DNA of 5,078 bases. Origin: Acidobacteriota bacterium (lineage in GTDB: Bacteria > Acidobacteriota > UBA890 > WLXD01). The position numbers and the translations under genes were made by a program. This document shows, in pieces, positions 1 to 5,078 of the stretch; position 1 is the stretch's first letter; each line of letters starts with the position of its first letter. The notes beneath the pieces were generated by a model. It searched no databases. It was not told where the DNA came from and worked only from the letters and a program-made list of their open reading frames with translations. The stretch is taken from the NCBI GenBank assembly GCA_022571615.1, contig JACZXM010000274.1, positions 1-5,078 on the forward strand. Direction: 5' to 3'.

Positions 1-2671
1 CCAGGACGGTACCGGCGATCCGGTCCGGAAGTCCTCGATCCGGCTTGCGGATCGCGTAGCCGACTGCAACCAACGCCAGCACAACGAGGGCCATGCCCAC
101 GGCATGCATCCCGGGCTCAGGGAGCTGGATTCCCAGGGGTCCCAAGAGGGGTCCTTGCGGATACAAGAGGAAGACCCCCCATCCGGCCAGCGCCCGCATC
201 AAACAGCGCCAGCGGCTCGCCCTGCGACCGTCGAGGGTCTGAACGGCGGCGCCGAACAGATACAGCAGAGGTCCACCTCGGAGGACGAAGGAAAGGATCA
301 GGGCAGGCACGGCGAAAAAGGACAACAGAAACGAAATCGTCGCAGTCGGTATGCGCTCCTGCCGATAGAGACCGGGGACAGTGGAGCGGTAGATCTCCAT
401 CAGGGTCTCGACGTATTCCGACATGATGACGAGCTGAGTGTCCTCAGGCAAGGGGACCAACGTCAACCACGTCACGACCATCGCTGGACCGGCGATGATC
501 GCAAACGAGCCCAGCCTAGCCAGCCGCCCCACGGTGGCCGGCTGCTGGGTGAGCTGCTGGAGTTTTCCGATGATCTCCTCAAGGGAATCAGAGTTGGTCT
601 GGGGCTTGCAGATGGTCTGGATCAAGGGCTTGGCCGTCTCGGGAAGTGGGGCCCGGGGGAACCGGCTATCCAGCCGGTCCAACGGTATGGCTTTGCCCTC
701 CATGGCGAAGAGCAGGAGCTGATGAAGGAATGCCTTCCAGTTGTCGGCATCCAGTTGGATGCCTTTTTCATCGATGCCATCCGCAGGGTCTACCGGGGCG
801 GGAAAGTCGAGGAGCTTGGCGTTGCCGGAGGCGTCCAGCCAGATGTGATCCAGGGACATGGGCCTGGGGAGCCAGCCCTGTCCCATTTGGGCCTTGATCT
901 CCTCGGAAAGGCTCAAGAGCAATCGCCGCGTCAATGCCCACGAGAGTTTCTTCTTACGCGCCACGAGACTAATGAGAGCCGTCCCGGAGGGTGGCCCGTA
1001 GGCGTCCCATACATCAGCCGGCTGCCTGGACCCCTGCAGCCACGCCAGGCGGCCGGGGCTCGTCGATGCAAGGCGGCCGACCGCCGCTGCCTGAGTCGCG
1101 TCGCCAAAGGCGTGGATCCAAACGTCCCGCTCCAGGATCCCGTCGCGGCCGAGCAAGAGAGCCTCCCAGTCTTGCTCCCCTTCACGGCCCCGCTCCCAGA
1201 TTGTGCCGATGCGGCGGTAGGGGCCGAATCGCAGCGGCTCTAACTCTTCTGCGAGCTTCTGGGCTACCAGTGCGTCCGGGACCGCGGCCTCCTCCCTCCG
1301 GCGTACCGCAAACACCCTCGTCTTACTGGCAAGCTCGTGGAGGCCCGCGTATCCGTTCCGCTTGCGCATGGTGGAGATAACGGCGAGATAGCTCAGGGCG
1401 AGAACCGCAACCACGATCAAGGCGTGGATATTCCCGACCTCGCCAGTCGCCATCAGGTACTTGTGGACCAGTGTGGAAGGGATCGCGGTAACCCCCACAA
1501 AGTTGAGCGATCGGATCAGCGCCGCCCGGGGGGTGATCGGCAGACCCGTCGGCGTGGCGACCCGCAAGCCTGCCAGGAACTTGCCGGGTGAGCGGCCCCA
1601 CTTGCCCTCGAACAAGGAGAAGTAGAGCAAGTAAAGCAGAATTGCCGGCCAGGCAGGAGGATCAAAGGGATCCCCTTCCGTAAGCGAACTGTGAGAGAGG
1701 GTCAACACAAAGAGGGTCAACCAATCGGCCACGTATGCCAATGCTCGCTTCGCCAGGCTGCTGGCCTCCAGGCCCTGCGACGAGAAGGGAATCAGGGCCG
1801 CGCGCAGCGCGGCATAGTCGGCGAATCGCTGCCGCTTGTCCTTTGCCAGGCAGCGCATTACCAGCCGCTGCAGGCCCTTGGAGCCGCCGATCCGGTGACT
1901 TGAGATTGGCGCTGGAGCCTCACTGAGGATCCGGGCGATGACCTCCGGCCCGCTTTTTCCAACAAACGGGGGCACCCCAGCCAGCAGGGTGTACAGCGTC
2001 GCTCCGACGGAATAGATGTCGGAGCGAACGTCCAGGTCCCGGCCGCGGGCCTGCTCAGGCGAGGAGTAGACCGGAGTACCGATGAAGGTTCCGGTGGCTG
2101 TCAACCGGGTCTCTTCCTCCAGCGTCCTGGAGATTCCGAAATCACCGATCTTGGCGCGCCCCTCCTCGTCGAGGAAACAGTTGGATGGCTTGATGTCGCG
2201 ATGCAGGATCCCGGCCTTCTGGGCTACTTCCAACCCTGTAATGACATCCAGGATCAGATCGACGGCTTGCTGCTCGGGCAACGGATCCTGCCCCTCGATC
2301 AAGTCCCTGAGGGTGCCACCCGGCACGAGCTCCTGCGCGATGAAAGGGATGCCATCGGCTACATCTGCGGCGAACACGTAGACGCATCTGGGGTGGTTCA
2401 GGGATGCGGCAATCCTTCCCTCTCTCTCGAAGCGTGCGAGGGCCGTGGGAGAAGCGCTTCCCACCGAGGTGAGCAGTTTGAGGGCCAGCAGCCGCCCGCT
2501 CTCGGTATCCTCGGCCTCCCAGACGTGGCCGAAGCTGCCCTCACCGAGCGTTCGGATCAGCCGATAGGAACCGAGGGCCCTGCCAGGTTGCAGTCGGGGA
2601 TCCCTTGGTGCCGATGGAGCCGACAGCTCCGCTACCGTCTCCATCTGCGTCAGCGTGCGACCGGCTTTCAC
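1..2671 (-). CDS. Membrane serine/threonine kinase: kinase, RDD, pseudokinase and RDD-like modules (C-terminus cut by window edge)
   Basis: This is a Hanks-type protein kinase expected to phosphorylate Ser/Thr residues on cytoplasmic partners while anchored in the inner membrane. Numbering from the GTG at 2671, 890 residues are visible. Residues 36-296 form a complete kinase: glycine loop GEGSFG 43-48, ATP lysine K65, helix-C glutamate E84, catalytic HRDIKPSN 157-164, DFG 177-179, SPE 204-206, and Thr 191, 193 and 195 in the activation loop. Residues 307-455 are an RDD domain ('KRALAYVADWL', 'GRSPGKFLAGLRV', 'GLHELASKTRV') with membrane helices near 311-326, 340-354 and 415-434. Residues 481-710 resemble a second kinase without catalytic residues. 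Residues 715-890 carry helices near 721-739, 778-797 and 855-874 and an RDD-like block ('LDGRRASRWRCLMRAL', 'PDRIAGT'). The last motif usually sits near the protein end, so few residues are probably missing. GTG is preferred over ATG 2644 because GGTGAG lies 6 bases upstream of it. Kinase and RDD calls are firm; signal and substrates are unknown. Confidence 0.93.
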   Translation of the reverse strand, partial: MKAGRTLTQMETVAELSAPSAPRDPRLQPGRALGSYRLIRTLGEGSFGHVWEAEDTESGRLLALKLLTSVGSASPTALARFEREGRIAASLNHPRCVYVFAADVADGIPFIAQELVPGGTLRDLIEGQDPLPEQQAVDLILDVITGLEVAQKAGILHRDIKPSNCFLDEEGRAKIGDFGISRTLEEETRLTATGTFIGTPVYSSPEQARGRDLDVRSDIYSVGATLYTLLAGVPPFVGKSGPEVIARILSEAPAPISSHRIGGSKGLQRLVMRCLAKDKRQRFADYAALRAALIPFSSQGLEASSLAKRALAYVADWLTLFVLTLSHSSLTEGDPFDPPAWPAILLYLLYFSLFEGKWGRSPGKFLAGLRVATPTGLPITPRAALIRSLNFVGVTAIPSTLVHKYLMATGEVGNIHALIVVAVLALSYLAVISTMRKRNGYAGLHELASKTRVFAVRRREEAAVPDALVAQKLAEELEPLRFGPYRRIGTIWERGREGEQDWEALLLGRDGILERDVWIHAFGDATQAAAVGRLASTSPGRLAWLQGSRQPADVWDAYGPPSGTALISLVARKKKLSWALTRRLLLSLSEEIKAQMGQGWLPRPMSLDHIWLDASGNAKLLDFPAPVDPADGIDEKGIQLDADNWKAFLHQLLLFAMEGKAIPLDRLDSRFPRAPLPETAKPLIQTICKPQTNSDSLEEIIGKLQQLTQQPATVGRLARLGSFAIIAGPAMVVTWLTLVPLPEDTQLVIMSEYVETLMEIYRSTVPGLYRQERIPTATISFLLSFFAVPALILSFVLRGGPLLYLFGAAVQTLDGRRASRWRCLMRALAGWGVFLLYPQGPLLGPLGIQLPEPGMHAVGMALVVLALVAVGYAIRKPDRGLPDRIAGTVL
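1696..1721. repeat. Two direct copies of an 11-base word, 15-base period, inside the kinase gene
   Basis: AGAGGGTCAAC occurs at 1696-1706 and again at 1711-1721. The 15-base period equals five codons and yields the doubled 'LTL' in 'WLTLFVLTLS' (kinase residues 317-326), the first membrane helix of the RDD domain. It keeps frame and hydrophobicity, so it looks like a small in-frame tandem duplication, or simply codon repetition in a leucine-rich helix. Confidence 0.6.
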
Positions 2672-2683
2672 GGCGGACTCACC
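2668..2683 (-). promoter_or_regulatory. Ribosome binding site and GTGA start/stop overlap of the kinase gene
   Basis: On the minus strand GGTGAG (2683-2678) lies six bases before GTG (2671-2669), a good Shine-Dalgarno spacing. The GTG overlaps the TGA (2670-2668) that ends the 62-codon frame upstream, giving GTGA, the usual signature of translational coupling. The alternative start ATG 2644, nine codons later, has no purine-rich sequence in front of it. In the kinase frame an upstream TGA occurs 17 codons before the GTG, with no ATG, GTG or TTG between, so the start can only be GTG 2671 or further inside. Confidence 0.5.
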
Positions 2684-2856
2684 GGGCCCATCGCGTCCAA
2701 AGGGCCATCCTTCAGGGTAAGTTCAGCCGGGGTTTCCCAGATAACCCGTGTCCAGTCACGACTATTGGCTTGGTCCATGTCAGGAAGCCGGCATTCAAGC
2801 ATAGATTCACGGTTTCCTCCACGGAGCCTCCGCCAATGATTGCTAGCTGCCATCAT
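2668..2856 (-). CDS. Possible small protein of 62 residues, unrecognised
   Basis: A 62-codon frame runs from a double ATG (2856 and 2853) to a TGA that overlaps the kinase start. AAGGGA (2871-2866) stands nine bases before the first ATG and could serve as its ribosome binding site. The product is polar with many Arg, Asp and Glu residues and several Trp ('NHWRRLRGG', 'SRDWTRVIWETPAELTL'); it has no membrane helix, no signal peptide and no motif I know. Its third codon positions are G or C in only about 35 of 62 codons, lower than in the kinase and SelB, which speaks against a conserved gene. The position and the overlap speak for it. It may be a small gene coupled to the kinase, or simply untranslated leader. 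Confidence 0.28.
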   Translation of the reverse strand: MMAASNHWRRLRGGNRESMLECRLPDMDQANSRDWTRVIWETPAELTLKDGPLDAMGPVSPP

Positions 2857-3005
2857 GACCCGTAATCCCTTGCTGCTCTTGCCGTTACGAGGTCCTTGAC
2901 TCCCCGTTCACACAGACTGCCAGCGTGCTCCCCACAGGTCGGCACGGTTCGGGGAACCTTGGCCGCCACCCCGGGACCCACAACGGCGGCGGAGATGCCA
3001 ACCAT
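2853..3005 (-). CDS. Possible 50-residue small protein, unrecognised
   Basis: A 50-codon frame starts at ATG 3005 and stops at TGA 2855-2853. Its ATG overlaps the stop of the frame upstream (TGATG), and its own stop overlaps the double ATG of the 62-codon frame. The predicted N-terminus is mildly hydrophobic ('MVGISAAVVGPGVAAKV') and too short for a clear membrane helix. Two cysteines (24 and 32, 'TCGEHAGSLC') follow, then a charged tail. About 32 of 50 codons end in G or C. No strong Shine-Dalgarno sequence precedes it, so it would need coupling. I do not recognise the product; a chance open frame is the more likely reading. Confidence 0.17.
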   Translation of the reverse strand: MVGISAAVVGPGVAAKVPRTVPTCGEHAGSLCERGVKDLVTARAARDYGS

Positions 3006-3235
3006 CAAAGCCGCTCAAGGATCGCCCTGAACAGCTCGCGCGGTACGGCCACCTCAGCCCTTCAAGCCTCATCTGCGAAATCCGGGTTGAAAGGGGTTGC
3101 CGAGGTGGGGGAGGGGCATGACTTCGACTGAATTGTCCGGCAGGTGCAGACGCTCGGCCACGAACCTCAAGCGCCGGTCGCCCGGTTTCGATTCAGAGTA
3201 TCCATCTGATCATCCCCTGCTGCGTTCCCTCCGTT
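2857..3235. other. Gap between selB and the kinase: no secure gene, terminator or RNA
   Basis: No conserved protein, tRNA or other structured RNA is recognisable on either strand here. I looked for a selenocysteine tRNA (long extra arm, TCA anticodon, T-arm) because it is often near selB, and found none. No hairpin followed by a T run marks the end of selB on the minus strand, and no convincing sigma-70 promoter pair is visible for the kinase, although such a promoter could lie in this DNA. The only content is the weak small reading frames and the broken coding-like stretch listed separately. The one plus-strand frame, about 2925-3131, is low in complexity (Gly, Ser, His-rich) and does not look like a protein. 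Confidence 0.55.
3062..3205 (-). pseudogene. Possible frameshifted small gene just after selB
   Basis: Minus-strand reading gives protein-like text that changes frame twice. ATG 3205 has AGGGG eight bases upstream (3218-3214) and a stronger GGAGGG at 3232-3227. It opens 'MDTLNRNRATGA' and then hits TGA. The neighbouring frame, open from 3209 to 3072, reads 'RLRFVAERLHLPDNSVEVM' and then 'PLPHLGNPF', with 28 of 35 counted codons ending in G or C. Going back to the first frame near CCCTTTCAACC gives 'NPDFADEA' followed by TGA (3064-3062). Beyond that stop the same frame continues 'EVAVPRELFRAILERL' to TGA 3007-3005. Two compensating one-base changes would restore a protein of roughly 47 residues. 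The family is not recognised. It may be a real decayed gene, a sequencing or assembly error, or chance coding-like DNA. Confidence 0.25.
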
Positions 3236-5078
3236 CTACATCCGCTCCCTGGCGTCACCGACACGGCGAGTGATGTGGAGCGAGTCCAGGTGCTCGAGCA
3301 ACGGGATGGCGTGCTTGCGGGTTACCCCGGCCCAGTCCTTGAACTCGGCAACCGAGAACTGCTGGCCGCGAGGGAACCGCGACCGCAAGGCGTCCACGAA
3401 TCGCTCGAGGACTTCTGCGTGCAGCACGATATCTTCCTTGATCCGTACCAGCCGACCCTGACGTAGCAGGTAGTGCAGCACCTCGCGGGCCTCCTCGCCG
3501 TTCTCGCCACAGGTTTCAAGCGCCTTTGCCAGTCCAGGCGGGGTGAGACCCGCCCTCTCGTAGGTTTGCATCAGAGCCTGCTCGGTCTGCTCGGCACTCC
3601 TGGGCAGCCGGATCCGATGGGCGCTCAATGCGTAGCCGGTGTCTTCACCGCGGACATGGTCGGCGGCGACCAAGCGCTCCAGGGCGGCCCCCAGAACCTC
3701 TACCGGCGGACTGCCCGAGATACTCGATCGCAGCTCTTCCTTGGTTGCCGCTACGCGCAATGGATAGCGCTCGTGGTAGGAGGCGAGTTGCGCCAGCAAG
3801 TCGCGCTCGAGCGCTTCGACCAACGGCGCCGCGATTGCTCGCGGCACCGAGCCCGCAACCAGCACCAGGGCACCGATGTCCCGGCCTTCTCGGATCAGGC
3901 CATCGATGACCTCGGGAGGGCGCACGAACCGTAGCTGGAGCTGCCGGCGGTCGAGTCCAGCGAACCCCGCCTGCCTCACCCAGGCGACCAGGCGCTCGAC
4001 GTCGGTTCCACGCTCGAGCCGGCGAAGCTCCTGCGCGGCCTGGCTGCGGCGGCGATGCTTGCTTGGGGCCGGGTCGATCACGACACCGCCACCGATGGTG
4101 ACGACGGGAGAGTAACGGCGCACGATGAACCGGTCACCGGGAGCGGTCGTGTAGGGGGACTCGAGACGAAGCTGGACGAGCCCATTGTCGCCGCCGGGGA
4201 TTCGATCACCCTGCAGGATGCTCATCCGTCCGAGGATCTCGGCCGCGCCGTGGTGGAATCGAATGCGTTGATGGTGCTCGATCGCCGTGAAGCCCTCGAG
4301 CACTTCCAGTCGCGCGTCGATCAGGTAGGAAGGAGCCAGGGCGCCCGGACGGCTGATCACGGTGCCCCGGGCCAGCTTGTCCACCTGGATTCCTTGCAGG
4401 TTCAAGGCGGTGCGCTGCCCGGCCCTGGCGGCCTCGGTATCGCTCCCGTGTACCTGGATGCCGCGCACGGTGACGACGGTGTCTGATGGTTGGACCTGCA
4501 CTCGTTCGCCCACGCGCACGGTGCCAGAGAGCAGGGTTCCGGTGACCACGCTACCGAACCCCTTGACCGTGAATGCGCGGTCCACAGGGAGTCGCAGGAC
4601 TCCTTCCGCCGGACGTTCCGGAGTCGCCCGCAGGCAGGTGGCGAGAGCCGCGCGGAGATCGTCGAGGCCATCACCGCTGACCACACTGGTACGGATGATC
4701 GGAGCATCGGCGAGCGCCGAGCCGGCGAGGAACTCGCGAGTCTCCAACTCCACGAGCTCCAGGAGCTCCTCCTCCACCAGCTCGCACTTGGTCAGGGCCA
4801 CGACCCCATGGCGGATGCCCAGCAGCCGGCAGATGGCGAAGTGCTCGCGGGTTTGCGGCATGATCGACTCGTCGGCGGCGATCACGAGCAGGACGAGGTC
4901 GATTCCGCCGACGCCCGCAAGCATGTTCTTGACGAACTTTTCGTGTCCGGGCACGTCGACAAAGCCGAGGCGCAGATCATTGCCAAAGTCCAGGTGGGCG
5001 AACCCGATATCGATCGTGATGCCGCGGCGCTTTTCTTCCTCGAGCCGGTCGGTATCGATGCCGGTGAGAGCCTTGACG
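3236..5078 (-). CDS. selB: Selenocysteine-specific translation elongation factor SelB (N-terminus cut by window edge)
   Basis: SelB is the cytoplasmic GTPase that carries Sec-tRNA(Sec) to ribosomes paused at a UGA codon with a downstream SECIS hairpin. The visible 613 residues lack about the first 20, including the P-loop. Numbered from the first visible residue, '[20 protein letters not shown]' (6-25) contains switch I and is the SelB hallmark, 'DVPGH' (41-45) is the G3 motif, 'TKCE' (96-99) stands where the guanine-reading G4 motif lies, and 'SVVSGDGL' is the G5 region. Two beta-barrel domains follow ('[18 protein letters not shown]', then '[16 protein letters not shown]'). The remaining roughly 270 residues form winged helices that bind SECIS RNA, ending in the typical '[20 protein letters not shown]' and 'RRVGD'. 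The stop is TAG. The total of about 633 residues matches the family. A GTG lies at DVPGH (4954), but the homology and open frame continue to the edge, so it is not the start. The only oddity is Glu instead of Asp in G4. Confidence 0.97.
   Translation of the reverse strand, partial: VKALTGIDTDRLEEEKRRGITIDIGFAHLDFGNDLRLGFVDVPGHEKFVKNMLAGVGGIDLVLLVIAADESIMPQTREHFAICRLLGIRHGVVALTKCELVEEELLELVELETREFLAGSALADAPIIRTSVVSGDGLDDLRAALATCLRATPERPAEGVLRLPVDRAFTVKGFGSVVTGTLLSGTVRVGERVQVQPSDTVVTVRGIQVHGSDTEAARAGQRTALNLQGIQVDKLARGTVISRPGALAPSYLIDARLEVLEGFTAIEHHQRIRFHHGAAEILGRMSILQGDRIPGGDNGLVQLRLESPYTTAPGDRFIVRRYSPVVTIGGGVVIDPAPSKHRRRSQAAQELRRLERGTDVERLVAWVRQAGFAGLDRRQLQLRFVRPPEVIDGLIREGRDIGALVLVAGSVPRAIAAPLVEALERDLLAQLASYHERYPLRVAATKEELRSSISGSPPVEVLGAALERLVAADHVRGEDTGYALSAHRIRLPRSAEQTEQALMQTYERAGLTPPGLAKALETCGENGEEAREVLHYLLRQGRLVRIKEDIVLHAEVLERFVDALRSRFPRGQQFSVAEFKDWAGVTRKHAIPLLEHLDSLHITRRVGDARERM

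Noticed and set aside
104..1243. Plus-strand open frame of 379 codons
   Set aside because: It lies wholly antisense to the kinase gene, its translation is low-complexity and rich in Gly, Arg and Gln with no motif, and the minus strand gives recognisable domains over the same bases.
2201..2839. Plus-strand open frame of 212 codons
   Set aside because: Mostly antisense to the catalytic kinase domain; long antisense frames are common in GC-rich genes.
2986..3014. Inverted repeat GCGGC/GCCGC as a terminator
   Set aside because: Only five pairs around a 19-base loop and no T run follows, so it is expected by chance in GC-rich DNA.
3005..3064. In-frame TGA at 3064-3062 followed by open frame to 3005, considered as a selenocysteine codon because selB is adjacent
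   Set aside because: There is no CxxU, UxxC or other redox motif around it, no clear SECIS hairpin immediately after the TGA, and the upstream frame is itself broken.
2860..3235. Selenocysteine tRNA gene near selB
   Set aside because: 'GGTTTCGATTC' near 3184-3194 looks like a T-arm at first, but its flanks cannot form a five-pair stem, and no TCA anticodon arm or acceptor stem is found at the right distance.
3473..4486. Plus-strand open frames opposite selB
   Set aside because: Antisense shadows of SelB with no protein-like motifs of their own.
1..5078. CRISPR array, insertion sequence or other mobile element
   Set aside because: No regularly spaced repeats, terminal inverted repeats, target duplications or transposase motifs were seen.

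Overview
The window holds two long genes, both on the minus strand and both cut by a window edge, separated by about 560 bases with no secure gene. By minus-strand transcription the order is selB (3236 to the right edge), the gap, then a very large membrane serine/threonine protein kinase (left edge to 2671). The DNA is GC-rich with GC-rich third codon positions. A PASTA-less, Hanks-type kinase fused to RDD membrane modules, next to a SelB carrying the loop '[14 protein letters not shown]', fits Acidobacteriota best, with Planctomycetota or another GC-rich phylum possible. This assignment is inference; no rRNA or other marker is present.

Right part (3236-5078): selenocysteine-specific elongation factor SelB, lacking only about 20 N-terminal residues including the P-loop. 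The visible part runs from switch I through the GTPase, two beta-barrel domains and the C-terminal winged helices that read the SECIS hairpin. The host therefore probably makes selenoproteins. No tRNA-Sec gene or selA was found here.

Middle (2672-3235): no confident gene. On the minus strand it shows protein-like fragments split over two frames just after selB (3062-3205), then a 50-codon and a 62-codon reading frame. The ends of these frames overlap the next start (TGATG, ATGATG, GTGA) right up to the kinase. This is either a decayed small gene plus leader DNA or a run of coupled small genes.

Left part (1-2671): an 890-codon stretch, missing probably only a few C-terminal residues, with four modules: a catalytically complete kinase, an RDD membrane domain, a second kinase-like domain that has lost its catalytic residues, and a second RDD-like membrane domain ending in 'PDRIAGT'. 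It probably acts as a membrane-anchored signalling kinase with a built-in pseudokinase. Nothing in the sequence ties it functionally to SelB; the long gap argues against a tight operon. The long plus-strand reading frames opposite both genes are antisense shadows.
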